From contig MZZL01000409.1 of assembly GCA_002749535.1 (NCBI GenBank), positions 2,186,160 through 2,250,159 on the forward strand: a stretch of DNA of 64,000 bases. Direction: 5' to 3'. Numbering within the stretch: the first letter of the stretch is position 1; the number at the start of each line of letters is the position of its first letter. Positions 1 through 12,129 of this stretch are shown in pieces. This DNA comes from Apophysomyces variabilis. Lineage: Eukaryota > Mucoromycota > Mucoromycetes > Mucorales > Mucoraceae. The notes below the pieces were generated by a model. It did no database searches, was not told where the DNA came from, and was given only the letters and a program-made list of their open reading frames with translations. Made by a program: the position numbers and the translations under genes.

Positions 1-167
1 TAAATATCATAGACGCAGAAAGCAATAAAGATCATCATTCGTTTTATTCTTCATTTCTTTGTTTGTTATATCTCTTGCTATTCAACTACACTTCCGTGGC
101 CATTGATTGGATCAGCCAAAAAGAAGTACGACATGTGTAACATCAACAAAAATGGGGTGGTAAAAAT

Positions 168-238
168 TGCGTGAACGGGGAATCGAACCCCGACCTTCAG
201 CTTGGAAGGCTGAAATTCTACCATTGAACTATTCACGC
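168..238 (-). tRNA. tRNA-Gly (anticodon TCC)
   Basis: Read on the minus strand this is a full cloverleaf. The acceptor stem is GCGTGAA paired with TTCACGC, and the anticodon loop is CTTCCAA, so the anticodon is TCC and it decodes glycine GGA codons. The T arm is CGGGG-TTCGATT-CCCCG. The discriminator base is A and the CCA end is not encoded, as expected for a eukaryotic nuclear gene. There is no intron in the anticodon loop. Confidence 0.95.
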
Positions 239-1281
239 ATGCTTCTCGTTGACACGATTTTTTGTAGTTTTTCCGGCCATACACAGGACAACATCAACAT
301 GGAATTGGCATCGAAATCACAGGAAATGTCCAGAGTATTCACGATGAACAGATTTATGTACACAACCATTATACCGGTTGTAGTGCACCTAATCAGGGTG
401 CACTGAGAGGGGGTGCACGAGCGGAAAACGAAAACAACCGAACAATTCTGAAGTTAACAATGCAGTGTATAAAACCAGGTGTAACACATCATGATAAATT
501 ACACACAACATCTGTCTCTCAAGTACATCCATGGACCTTACTTATTGACACAATTTCACCTTTTGTATCTTTTGTTATCATCAATTTTCTATTAGTAGTC
601 TTAATATGTCTTTAGCTTTAGGATAAACTTAGTTTTCTTGAAGGCAATAAAAATAAATATAGTGGGATCTGATAGAAAAAAACATAATGAATTTTACCAC
701 ACCTTTTCTGCTCAATTGAACAAGTGGCATTCTATGCTTAGATTGCACTTATTCAGTCGGTTATCTTCCTTTTTTTTTTTTGTATTCCCTTTGTAAACCT
801 CTTTATTATTGTTTTACTTCAGCTGTTGTTGAGTTATTGTTGTTATTAGATCATTGGACGATCATTGAAACAAGTAACTAGCAATAGGCTTATTGTGTCA
901 TATTTTGTATTGCCTTTTGAGATCTTATTTCATTGTACCCTTCTGCCACCACTTAGTATATCTATTTTGTCAAGATCTTTTTCTTGTCTGTATACCTTTT
1001 CTAGTGTTTGTTCTGCTAATGTCTTTTATTATCCCTAACGTATACTTTCAACCCTCATACAAACACTGCACGCATCATCATTTGCCAAATTCTTAGATTT
1101 TTTTCTCCTGATTGTCTTACTTTCCTTCAAACGATGATAATTTCTGGAATGCTCAAACCAGCCTTGTTAAAAGCAAAAAATAAAAGATAACTTTTCAATT
1201 ACTGATTGATTTCTTCATTGTCCTTTATTAAATATTATTTAAATAATATTTATATTCTATAAAACAGAATATACTAAAAGA
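239..1281. other. intergenic, AT-rich, no gene recognised
   Basis: Only short open frames occur here and none resembles a known protein. The stretch has T- and A-runs (for example near 770). It separates the tRNA gene from the decayed hAT element. Confidence 0.6.
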
Positions 1282-1589
1282 TAGTATTCTGCAAAAGAAC
1301 TGAAAAACTGGAACTGAACTGGAACTGAACTGAAAAAGTCAGTTCAATTCTTTCCTAAAACCAAACTAGAACTGAGAGTTGGTTCTTTATAAAAGAACTG
1401 AAGAATCGAAGCCATTTTTCACTTAGACTAATTAGTATAATTCTGAATTAGATCCAGTTTATTCCAAAAGAAAAGGACGACTAAGATTCTAAAAGCATTA
1501 ACTGTTTTATAATATGTGAGTCTAGTCGATTATGTGTGTAGGGAAGTAAAAGGCGCGATGCTAAGAAGCATTATTTAGATGGCGGTGAC

Positions 1590-4065
1590 GTTGCTGGAAC
1601 AGCTAAATATTGTGCCACCATGTAGCAGGATTTGGTCATCAATGTGACTGCATCTGCCAATATACCAATTCCAAGGCTTTGTTACTTTCTGTAGTAGGAG
1701 CGCAGATTTTCTTTGAAATGTAATCAGCTAGCTCGTCTGACATATTGAGCATTCCGTACAAGTCATAAAGCTCCTTCATCTTTTCATCAATCACAGCTTC
1801 AGCCTCTCCTCTTTTTGGAAAACTGGACCAAGTGTCCTTCACCATGTTCTGGCTAAGGACCTGCCATTCTTCTTCCCAACCACTTTGATACCACCATGAG
1901 AACTTCATACATGGGTCTATTGCAGTGGCAACTGTGTACACGTGCGTATTATCCGTTTTGCAGTAATACTTTTGCAGCTTTTTTAATCCAATCCCAGCAG
2001 CATTTCGCAATTTCATGTAGTATTGAGCATTAGCTACGAAATCTTCCAGCGAGTCCATGAGCTTATTGTAAAATAAGATGCTTGTATTGAGTGTTGCATA
2101 GGATTTGCTTGCAGAGAGACGTTCGGTCACAACATCGAACATATGGAGTAGATTCTTCACTTGATCATGCATGTCCACTCGCGGTCTGTAAGTTTATAGT
2201 GATTCAGCTTTGGCAAACTGGAACACATTGTTATATAAACATCCTTCAAAACTACCGCACGAGCAGGAATTTGGAACGTCGAATTCCAACAGATACGAAC
2301 ATCACTTATAAGTATGAGGTCGGAACACTTCATTTAATTGAATACGCTTGAATTTTTCAATCCGTTGGGGTGAGGATCTGGTAAGTAGTTGTTTAGCGAA
2401 GACAAAAAATGAATGCGCAGTTTAATGATGACATTTGTCTCCATGGATTTGCATTCATTATCAAGTTCGTCCTCAGTTTCTGGTGCTTGTGCTGATAGGA
2501 CGATCTTCAGTATGTCTTGGATAGCCAAGTTGATAATATGACCCAAGCAAGGTATATGATGCAACTCTGCTCGGAAAGGCTAGACTTGCAAGAGATTATA
2601 AGTATACAGGAATTCTATGATTAATTTAATTATCCATCCATTTTCTATAGCGCGTGTTTCTATGACCTGTTGTCATCTTTAGCATGTTTGATGCATTATC
2701 ACTGGTTATAGTAAAAAGATTTTGGCACAGATCAAACTCTCCAAGAATTGTTAAGAATGCTTCAGCCAGATTTTCTCCAGTATGTGGACGGTTCAAAGGC
2801 TCAAAGCCCAACCGTAATTCTTGCATCGTCCAAGTTGATGTGGAAATCCAATGACTTATAACTCCAAGGAATTCTTGACAGAAAGGACTTATCCAAGAGT
2901 CAATGGTACAGGATATCATTAGTATTTTGCTCAACAAAGCGGCAACATTGTCCTTATAACGGAAATACTGCTCTTTGATCTATTTCTCTGTAAGTTAAAC
3001 ATATACGGATAAGATGGAAATAAAAACCTTTTTTAGTAACTGTGTCTGCCGACGGAAACTTCACCAAATCAACCGTTGGTGCTGACTGTGCCATTTCAAG
3101 TAATGTGTGTAGTTCCTCGTTTTCGCAGATATTGAATGGTAGCTTAGCTTTCACAAAGAATTTGACAAATTGCTCATGAAACTGCACTTTGTCAAAAGTT
3201 CGAGGTCGTTTTGTGCCAATTATAAACTTGTCAAGAGCGCCAAGAACCCGTTTATTTTTGCCTGCATGAGGGCCATGATCCTTGGTGACATCGTGCTTGA
3301 CGCGTAAATGATTAAGTAGCTCAGATATGCACGACTGGTTTGCTGCAAAATGCTTGCCACCACATCCAGGAAGAAGGCCTTGAATCCGGCTTTTCCCATC
3401 TTTATCAACGAATCGCTCGACATACTTTGAATTTTAAAATCCAACTACCCTTGGCCTCGTCATTATCAATGTCAGTTGAAATAGATTCTTGAGACTGTGT
3501 ATCCAGCATGAAGAATCCAGATTCCTCTAGGTCAGTGCCTGAAGCCATAGAGTCTAGCGACATCACCGATGACTCTCGAGCTATCGACATACGTTCTGTC
3601 TTTGCCTGCTGACAAAGGTTAATCGAGACAGGGTACAATAAAAGATAGTAATTTTACCCTATCTGAGAGAGCACCTCGAGGATCTCTGGAAGATTCACTG
3701 CGTTCGAAAACCATTATAAATGTCTGAAAATCGTATTGAAAAAGATATTGACTTTTTATTGTAGGAGACTTCTCAGTATTTATACTATTTGTCAATTTGG
3801 CATTTTGACAATTAAAGTACTTAAAAGGTTGACAGCTTTGCTTCAAACGATAATACGGCCTGTCTTTCTAAAAGAGGAGCAAGACCGATGATCTCATTGA
3901 ACAGATCCTACAGCTATCCATTTTGGGTAACTTCTAAGGCCTTTTGCTACTACTGCGCGAAGCCAAAACAGAGATACAGTACGTATGTCATTTCACTTAC
4001 CGTTTCCAGCGCATACCATTTGCCTGATTTACGACCACCATAGAAATTCGTAACGACGAAATGCT
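1590..4065 (-). pseudogene. hAT transposase relic
   Basis: Minus-strand fragments in several frames together make up an hAT transposase. In coding order they include a possible BED-finger remnant near 4050; a RNase-H-like segment at 2626-2937 with TIDSW (first catalytic Asp) and TSDNASNM (second Asp); HIPCLGHIINLAIQ near 2530; and a C-terminal part at 1639-2178. That part runs on, in another frame, into YLAVPATS near 1600, the start of the hAT C-terminal dimerisation domain. Stops and frame changes separate the pieces. Some breaks could be introns, but the number and the frameshift before YLAVPATS argue for decay. It is unlikely to make an active transposase. Confidence 0.8.
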
Positions 4066-4208
4066 CATTTGATCATGCGAATGAATCAGTAGAGCGCAAA
4101 ACAAGGCTCATCTTAGCCAACTGAAATAAGTGAAATGCCAAGCTACTCTCAATGTAAAACAGTTTTTGAACTACGATGACTGTATTTTCCACAGAAAATA
4201 CTCTCTTT

Positions 4209-4246
4209 TCACAATAACCACATTATATCACAATAACCACATTATA
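4209..4246. repeat. 19-bp perfect tandem duplication
   Basis: TCACAATAACCACATTATA occurs twice head to tail. It lies inside the right-hand part of the proposed hAT element and has no coding role that I can see. Confidence 0.85.
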
Positions 4247-4440
4247 TACAGGTTTTATACTCCTTGGCTTTCCCAATAAAAAGGTTCCTATATAGTCCTT
4301 TTCTTGTTTTTCAATTTTTAGTTTGATTAGCTCGGCTTGGTTCCTCGGTTCTTCTCGGTTCGGTTTGGTTCGGTTCCTTCACTACGGTTCGATTCGGTTC
4401 CATCGAAGAACCGATAAGAACTGAACCGTGCGGAACCCTA

Positions 4441-5048
4441 TATACAAGCATTGGTACACAACATTTCCGATGTTTTTGTGTAACCTTCTTGGCGAACCTA
4501 ATTCACTTGACCGTCATCGACTTTTTACTCAAAACAACACAGGATATACTGACTTCATCTGATACGATTTAGCATTATCTTATTCTTCTTTTGTTTCTTT
4601 TTCTTATTCGCTTAATATGAGTTCTAAATTAAAAAGAAGCAATAGAGTTCCACGGTGTACAACACTGAAATACATACTTTTGGTCACTATTCGTAAAACA
4701 AATCAAAGATACGATAGTTGGAACGTGAAAACTGGATCAATGGGAACTGATTCATCATCAGCTCTTTGGTGATAATACTCCACTGCTAATTGTTCGCTGA
4801 TCTTGTAATCCAGCATCATGCATGAGGTATTATTCGGTATAATGAATGTTGAGAGACAAACTAATACTTTGCTTGTACGTCCACTTTTAAAAGAATTTGA
4901 AGTGATACACAAATGATGCAGTTAAATTGGTACGATCTGTAGCGATTTGGCAACGGTTTTGTGGTACAGGCACGCCCCTGTGACGGTGAAAACCATTTCC
5001 TGAACTGAAGTTGAGGACGCACCTGAAGCACGTTAAGTGACACTCGGT
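4441..5048. other. intergenic / 5' region of the PPWD1 gene
   Basis: No convincing coding sequence. It lies between the right end of the hAT relic and the start codon of the PPWD1-like gene, so it should hold that gene's promoter. No specific element is recognised. Confidence 0.5.
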
Positions 5049-7679
5049 ATGGCTGATCAAGACACAGATCGTCTTAGTAAGAAACGCCCGCATGATGAAA
5101 ATACATTAGCTGTTGATGCTGTGGAGGGTCTGTTAGGATTTGGAGTACTACAGCCGTAATTTCTCATACGATCATTATATTCGTTTTAGACAACGACGAT
5201 GTTGGACCCATGCTTCCACCCCCAGAAAATGAAGTGTCACGTAAAAAGAAAAGAGGTTTGTAAGAGATAACTTCCTCAGAATGTTAACAATGTATTATAG
5301 TCTTGGTTCATGAAAAGCTTTATCTTTCGCATTTGCCTTCAGCTGACATGTATGAAACAAGCTACATGCATCGTGATACTCTCAGCCATGTGGCAGTAAC
5401 AAAGTAAGAGAAGAAGTTGCTTTATAACCTGCTAAATTCCTTTCCATAGAGATGATTTTATCATAACGACATCGGTTGACGGACATTTGAAATTCTGGAA
5501 AAAGACTGCAACAGGAATCGAATTTGTAAAACATTACCGATCTCACTTGTCTAATATCGTGGGTATAAGTTTGTCTGCAGACCATGAGCTGCTTGCTACG
5601 ATTTCTGAGGATATGGCAATGAAAGTATACGATGTTACAAACTTTGGTAATATTTATACAAACAGGGTAAAGGAATAAGCTTATTGAAATTTTTGAGGAT
5701 AGACATGATCAATATGATCAAGCTGGGATTTAAGCCGAAGAGTGTTTGCTGGATCCATCAAAAAGGGCAGGCGCAGGCCTTAGCCGCTGTGTAAGTAATC
5801 CATTTTTTGACACTGTCGATTTGACATGTTATTTATGTTCAGATCTGAAGCTGACAATTCAAATATACATATCTACGATGGACGAGCCGACAACAAACCA
5901 TTGCAAACAATTTCGAATCTGCACTCGAAGCCCGTACACCTGATGGCTGTAAGATCCGTGGTGCTTAGCAGGAAATAGGCTAACTACAATTGTAGTTCAA
6001 TTCCCGTTTTAATTGCGTTGTATCCGTCGACAAGTCAGGTATGATCGAATATTGGTCACCAGAAGAACCGTTCGACTTGCCGAAGGATTTGGGATTTGAA
6101 TTAAAAGCGGAGACGGATTTATATGAATTCAAGAAGGTAAAAGAGCAGAAACTTAAGACTTGGTGCTCATTATGGTTTTCCCCAGGAAAAATCTGTACCG
6201 ACATGTCTAACCTTTTCACCCGATCAATTACATTTTGTTACCATGAGTTTCCCCGACCGCCAAGTTCGCTTATTCAAGTTCTTAACTGGAAAGATATACC
6301 GTAAATATGACGAGAGTCTTCATATTATTAGCGAAATGCAGCAAGTAAGAATTCAGTGTCAAATATGACAGCTTCCCTGCAGGATAAATAACTGACCATG
6401 GTTTTTAGGCTGGTACGGCTTTATACAAGCTGGATGATATGGAATTTGGGCGACGTCTTGCAGTTGACAAAGAGCTGGAAAAGTCTTCTCAGTCTCAGTG
6501 CGTTAATGCTGGTAAATCATTACCGCTAAAAGGGAAAATGACGCTAAATTACCGATCAATAGTCTTCGATGAGAGTGGTAATTTCGTTATATATGCCACC
6601 TTGCTAGGCATCAAAGGTAATATAGATCAGCAGATGAACAATTACGATTAACAGCGTTATGCTATCAGTAATCAACATTCGCACCAACAAGGTGGCGCGA
6701 CTTATCGGCAAGTCGGAAACTCACCGTTTTGTGAACGTTGGGCTTTACCAAGGTGCTCCCCGAAAGAAGGGGATATACACATTGGTATATTACGAAATAG
6801 TTGCTTTTGTGGCAGAATACTTACTTTAGCACAGGCAATGGCTGCCTCAGAAAATGCTGCGATCAAAGAAAGTGAAGCACTGGATCCTACTTTGTTTTGC
6901 ACAGCTTTCAAAAGGAATCGGTTCTTCATGTTTACCCGACGTGAACCATATGAGTAAGCGTTTATACGATCTAGTATGTACCTTAAGATACCAACGAGGA
7001 CCGTTATAATAGGGATGACAGCAAGAAAGGCGATCGTGATGTCTTCAATGAAAAACCTTCTCGTGAGGAGCAAACAGTGGCTGCCACGCAGGAAAAAAAG
7101 CAGATCCTTGGAACACATGCCATTTTGCGAACAACATGTGGAGATATCCATATTCAACTGTTTCCTGACGTTGCTCCCAAGGCAGTGGAAAACTTCCTGA
7201 CTCATGCAAAAAATGGATACTACGACAATCTGATCTTCCACAGAGTTATTAAAGGATTTATGATCCAGACAGGGTGTCCATTTGGTAAGTGGAGGATTGA
7301 TGGAAAAGGTACTGAAAACCGTGTGTGCATAGGTGATGGTACAGGCGGCGAATCTATCTGGGGAGAAGATTTTGAAGACGAGTTCTCTCCAAACGTGAAG
7401 CACGATCGTCCTTATACGGTCAGTATGGCAAACGCTGGACCAAATACAAATGGAAGTCAATTTTTCATTACCGTGGTGCCAACGGTAAGTCCATTTTGGA
7501 AGTTAACGATATTGTAGCAACTAAAGTTTGGTTTTTAGCCATGGCTGGATAATAAGCATACCATTTTTGGCAGAGTTTCTGCTGGTATGGATGTTGTACA
7601 CACTATAGAGCATGAGAGAGTTGACCGAAACGATAAACCGTACGAGGAGATTAAAATCATCAACATCGAGATACGATAA
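5049..7679 (+). CDS. cyp15: PPWD1-type WD40-repeat cyclophilin (peptidyl-prolyl isomerase)
   Basis: A nuclear, spliceosome-associated cis-trans prolyl isomerase of the PPWD1 family, similar to the protein called Cyp15 in Rhizopus. The N-terminal two thirds are WD40 repeats ([28 protein letters not shown]). The last ~165 residues are a complete cyclophilin domain with the usual active-site residues ([25 protein letters not shown], Trp in PTPWLDNKH, His in that motif). Exons: 5049-5127, 5190-5255, 5343-5403, 5450-5646, 5703-5790, 5843-5948, 5996-6136, 6186-6344, 6409-6511, 6563-6616, 6669-6784, 6835-6940, 6988-7284, 7333-7484 and 7539-7679, giving about 621 aa (human PPWD1 646). The join 6940/6988 is the weak point: homologues favour keeping REP(Y), but the donor after it does not preserve frame. 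Confidence 0.92.
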
Positions 7680-8288
7680 ATAAAGGCTTAGGCAAAAACT
7701 ACATTAAAAAGTATATGCTGCCTCGTATATGAGTACTGATACAGAACAGGCTACTATTGCACGCAACTCTGATAAAATATATTTTGCGATTCCCAAGTTT
7801 TCGTGTGGAATTGCACGTCTTTGAGAAGCTGTCTTCAATTCTTTTACCTAACTTTATCTACTTCAGTGAAGCTAAGTCTGAACCCATCTGTCCGGTTATG
7901 CCTCAAAAGGTCATATAGTGGAGGTGCTTGCTGTTTATTGAAGGACACTTTTAGACCAGCTAAATAAGATCAAGTATGCCTTATTGCTCAATCGATTATA
8001 TGGCAACATATCCCACTTACGCACACTTGATTCCCAGTGGACTTCAAGTCCATTTGAGCAGGGTGGAACAAACAAAATGCGCTGTCAACCGTTGCTACTA
8101 TGCTTCGCTGCCACAAGCATCAGGGCAAAGACCACCAACTTCTTTTTAGCCTATGCGCGTCCAAGATCCCTATTGGCTCGATCCGTGGCAACCAAAAAAA
8201 TTTTTAAGTCTGGGGAGACCAAAAACAAAAAAAGACGACCGTGTTCTTTCTTTCCATTTCTCCTACAGTCCATTAGAACTTACAAGTT
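7680..8288. other. intergenic; promoter and 5' UTR of RPL15
   Basis: No gene seen. The last ~100 bases before the RPL15 start contain the box listed separately and a pyrimidine-rich stretch (TTTCTTTCCATTTCTCC), typical of a highly expressed fungal gene leader. Confidence 0.6.
8191..8205 (+). promoter_or_regulatory. ACCAAAAAAATTTTT box upstream of RPL15
   Basis: This exact 15-mer lies 84 nt upstream of the RPL15 start codon and recurs 121 nt upstream of RPL30 in this same window. Position and sharing suggest a ribosomal-protein promoter element, but function is inferred only. Confidence 0.4.
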
Positions 8289-9148
8289 ATGGGTGGTATG
8301 TGATAAGTTGTTGCCATATGTTGCCTGAACTAACTTTGGTACCAGCTTATAAATATTTTCAGGAACTTCATAAAAAGAAGCAATCAGACGTACTGCGTTT
8401 CTTGCTTCGTGTGAGAGCTTTTGAGTGCAGGTACAGAATCAATAGATTCTTTAGGCTTGAATACCACCTCCAAAGTCGCTTTTCCTTTGGGGAGTGGTTG
8501 AAATTCATCCGATGAATTGTACTTGCGAAAAAGGAAAAGCACTCATACGAACATGAAATCTTGGTTTATAGACAACTCAATGTGATCCATCGTGCATCAC
8601 GCCCATCGCGTCCTGATAAGGCACGCCGCATGGGCTACAAGGTAGGCAAAACGTCGTTGGGTTAAATGTAGTAATGTCTCTCGACTTTTGTATAGGCAAA
8701 GCAAGGATACGTTATTTATCGCGTTCGTGTACGTCGAGGGGGTCGTAAGAGACCCGTTCATAAGGGAGCCACTTATGGCAAGCCTGTGAATGAGGGTGTC
8801 AATCAGTTGAAATACCAACGTTCCCTCCGTTCCACTGCCGAAGAACGTGTTGGCCGCAAGTGTGCCAATCTTCGTGTTCTGAATTCATACTGGATTAACC
8901 AGGACGCTACCTATAAATACTATGAAGTTATCCTCGTCGATCCCTCCCACAAAGCTATTCGCCGTGATCCCCGTATCAACTGGATATGCAATGCTGTACA
9001 TAAGCGTCGTGAAGCTCGTGGTCTTACGGCCATTGGTAAGAAGAGTCGTGGAAAGAACAAGGGTCATCGATACACCAAAACGAAGGGTGCTGGTCGTCAT
9101 GCCAACTGGAAACGACGTAACACATTACAGCTTCCTCGATATCGCTAA
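8289..9148 (+). CDS. RPL15: 60S ribosomal protein eL15
   Basis: Structural protein of the large ribosomal subunit. Exons 8289-8295, 8346-8430, 8572-8641 and 8696-9148 give exactly 204 aa, the family length. The first exon is only seven bases (Met, Gly and one base). The second starts [16 protein letters not shown]. Family signatures are [40 protein letters not shown] and the C-terminal [11 protein letters not shown]. All three introns are GT-AG. A frame open across 8153-8515 is only the unspliced reading of this locus. One unusual residue is Cys where eL15 normally has Tyr (FECRQL), next to an exon junction. Confidence 0.98.
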
Positions 9149-10325
9149 TTGTTTTTACATTAATAAAATTATATGTATATTCATAACCGGTTTAAACTTG
9201 TCGTCGCGGGTTTTTGTTATTGTACCTGTAAAGTTTTCCACAGATATGGTTGATGCATTGCTTTTAGAGTTGAAAGTTTGATTTCGGGAAGATGTAATTC
9301 TAACTGCTCTATTTTTAAATAATGCAAATCCTATTTTACAAGTTCACTTTGGCGCATTTGGCAAACTCAGCTTGACGCTAACAACTTATACTAGTTGTCA
9401 TGTTGTAAGAGGTTGAGTTCACTAGCTGACATTAAGTGTTCTAGAACTTTGACAGTGCCATTCCTAGCTCCACGCCAGGCGTGCGTAAAATATGTGAATG
9501 CTTTCGGTTGGTGAGTAGGGAGGAAACCCATAGTCTCTACAGCGTAGAAATAGCTATTACTCGGGCTACGACAATTCGAAGGCCTAGCTTGCGATTGTGC
9601 TACCATGTTTTAAACCAAAAAGTAGATGAACGACGATCTAAGGACAGGTCCTGCAAAATGCTACTGGATTAACTCCGTTAAAATGATGAAATAGCTGCAA
9701 AAGGTGATCAGGCGGACTGAAGAGCCATCCACTCTTTCAAACGAAAAGCTGATCTTCTACGCTTAGATGAACTACAATGTTTGTCTATCTGCAAAACATA
9801 TATAGCTGCAGACGCTCGCACCACAACGGTGTCTGGATTTATTACTATTTCCTACTATGCCAGTTCATGTAAAAGGAGAATGAATTACATACTATGGAAT
9901 AACTACACGATCACCAGCCGGATATATAACTTAGGCTTGCCAATGAGAAGCATCCAGGAGCCGCTTTTCGCCATTAGCAAATTTATTGGCTCTGAACTTG
10001 CAATCTTATATGGGTCTAATTGGTTTTTGTCCCCTCTCCAATAGTCCGTAAGCAAGATCTAAACATTAAAGGAGTGTCGTGAGACAGTCAACAAAAACTC
10101 TGATAGGCAGCATATCTGCGCCGTGTGAGATTCCTTTCCAAGGGTTGTTGATATTGTCCCATAATTTGCCATCTTGAAAACAATAGTCTTGTTTTATAGG
10201 GCCTCCTCTGTAGTTTCTTGCGTGAATTGACCAGGCAAAAAGGTCTTTAATTTCTCGATTGCATGTCTAGAGTTTTAAGATATTGTTCTTAGGAACATCT
10301 AATAAGACCATTTTGTCTGTTTTAT
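9149..10325. other. intergenic, no gene recognised
   Basis: Open frames on both strands are short and match nothing I know. It contains the 3' end of RPL15 and the 3' end of the convergent small coiled-coil gene. Confidence 0.5.
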
Positions 10326-10639
10326 CTATTGAGCTGCTTGTTGTTTATCTCGTTCATCCAAAGCACGTAAAAGCATGGCAATACGATACTCCGCCTTAGT
10401 ATTGGCAATGCGCAATTGTGCGATTTCTTCCCGAAGTTCAGAGTAGGTGCTGTCGTCCTCGGCTGTCTGCGCTCTCGTTACCTGGCGATCTAATTTCGTA
10501 GGAATCATTAAGACTGAAATCTTCATTATTTGTATGTTTTACTTGATAATATATGCTGCAGTTCATGTAGCTGAGCTTGCAATGCTTTGATGGTCACATC
10601 GACAGGAGTGTTGTTAAGAAATGGTTTCGTATCAGTCAT
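10326..10639 (-). CDS. small coiled-coil protein, unknown function
   Basis: Two exons appear to form one protein of ~95 residues. The N-terminal exon starts MTDTKPFLNNTPVDVTIKAL and is strongly helical (LQAQLHELQHILSS). The C-terminal exon has a heptad-like stretch, ELREEIAQLRIANTKAEYRI, followed by AMLLRALDERDKQQAAQ. An N-K/R-Y-R-I-x2-L pattern like this is common in helical dimerisation or tRNA-synthetase-associated segments, but I cannot assign a family. The two parts join in frame through a GT-AG intron of only ~29 nt (about 10527-10555), unusually short, so the model is tentative. The reading frame is open upstream of the chosen Met. Confidence 0.55.
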
Positions 10640-11842
10640 GTGAAGGGCGAAAAGCGTGTTCGAGTGTGGTCCACACCTCTCCGACAGAAGTTCGAGTCAC
10701 GTTCCACGTTTCTTGTACCGGTTGCTCCAGCTTTTGGCGCCGTCGTTAGCAATGGAAAAACGTGTAAAAAAATGAGACTTAAAAGTTTACCAGAGAAACT
10801 GCTGCTAGTGCGATATCTGTCATCGTATACCCAATGTATGTAATCTTAACCCGTCGGTCAGACAGCTAAATCTATTGAGACACTTCCGATGATAAAAAAA
10901 ATTGTACACAAAATACTGCGGCTATAGGGAGAGATCTACTTTTCGCAAGCAAATCCAGTATTCGTTTTACAAGCAAAGGAAAGAAAAGTAAAAAACTGCA
11001 ATCGAAATATCAGATAGTGCAGCCGTAAGACTTCTAGACGGTTTATTATTCTATTGGACAAGCTATTAGACTTGGAAGACCAATTTTGGTTTGATCCTTC
11101 AAATCTTCTCTTTTTATTGTCTCTATCTTTTCTCTCCTGCTTCATTTGCTGAGACTCTTCCAGACTTTAATGAATGGAGACGCAACAACAGACCCTGTTT
11201 AATAACTGTTAACAGCAAGCCAAGTATTATTAGCTTTCTATGTTCCTATTCGGATTGGTATACCTTTTGCAAGTCATTTACGGTCAGCTTTTTTCACGTT
11301 TGGCCCATTGTAAAAGCTGCTGAAGTCAAGGGTCATGGATTTACTGAGTGGGCAGAAACGGAAGCAAGCAATGAACAGAAATGCTAACAATCAAGCAAAC
11401 GCGGGGGGGGGGGTGTCTGGATCATATAATTCTGATTTTTTCCGTTTAATTAGTTAATACTCAATGGAACTTTTTACATACGATCTTAACTTTGATGAAT
11501 TCATGTCGTAATAGTTGGATCAATACGGGCCAAGTCAGAGGCTGCATGGTAGGAACAATGATGTTCTATATTAGAAGAATAACCATTCGTTGTAGATCAC
11601 TTATTTTAATGAGAGATGAAATGGAGAATGGCGGGTCAGTTGCGTATGATCTAGGTCATGTTAGAAAGGGTCTTTTTTTTTTGTTTCTATTGTTGTCATG
11701 ATGAGAAGGGTTTTTTGTGTTGATGTGTTAGGATTTGATATAATTTGAGTGGAATATGATTAATTAAGATTTAATGAATTAAAAATTAAATGTAATAGTT
11801 TGTTGAACCTGTCAGTGTATTTGTCATCTAAAGTCAGCGGGG

Positions 11843-11868
11843 AAGAGAGAGAGAGAGAGAAAGAGAGA
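11843..11868. repeat. GA microsatellite
   Basis: A run of GA dinucleotides with one interruption. About 250 bases downstream lies a CT run of similar length, so the transcript or single strand could pair over this distance. Confidence 0.8.
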
Positions 11869-12100
11869 AGGTGACCTTTTTTTTTTCCCGTTGCCTAGTT
11901 ATTACGCGACCCGCCTTTTGGTTGCACGGGGTGCGCCCCTTAGGTTGCCCTCTTTGGGATCCAGCCACCCAGCGTTTGGCCGAAAGACGAATTGATCCAA
12001 ATATAGCACCGAAGCAACCGTTATTGTAATTTCAAAGATTGACCCTGTACGACACCAAGCAAAAAAAAACTTTATCACGCTGCATTCGTCATTTCATGTT

Positions 12101-12129
12101 CCTCTCTCTCTCTCTTTTTTCCTCTCTCC
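12101..12129. repeat. CT-rich microsatellite
   Basis: CCTCTCTCTCTCTC followed by T6 and CCTCTCTCC. It lies ~140 bases before the RhoGAP start codon and may simply be the pyrimidine-rich core promoter. Confidence 0.75.

Larger units (their letters stand above)
1282..4440. mobile_element. decayed hAT-family DNA transposon
   Basis: Boundaries are proposed from three signs. The outer ends match imperfectly as inverted repeats: TAGTATTCTGCA at 1282-1293 against TAGGGTTCCGCA read inward from 4440 (9 of 12 identical). Both ends carry subterminal clusters of GGAAC(T/C)GAAC-type motifs in inverted orientation (about 1310-1400 and 4325-4430). Between them lies a broken hAT transposase on the minus strand. 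I see no clear 8-bp target-site duplication, so the exact ends are uncertain. Several mismatches at the left end are transitions. Confidence 0.6.

Noticed and set aside
1639..3846. Several separate small genes
   Set aside because: Together, in order, the fragments match one hAT transposase, so they are pieces of a single broken gene.
8153..8515. 120-codon open frame as a separate gene
   Set aside because: It is the unspliced reading of the RPL15 5' region; the conserved eL15 N-terminus inside it joins properly only after splicing.
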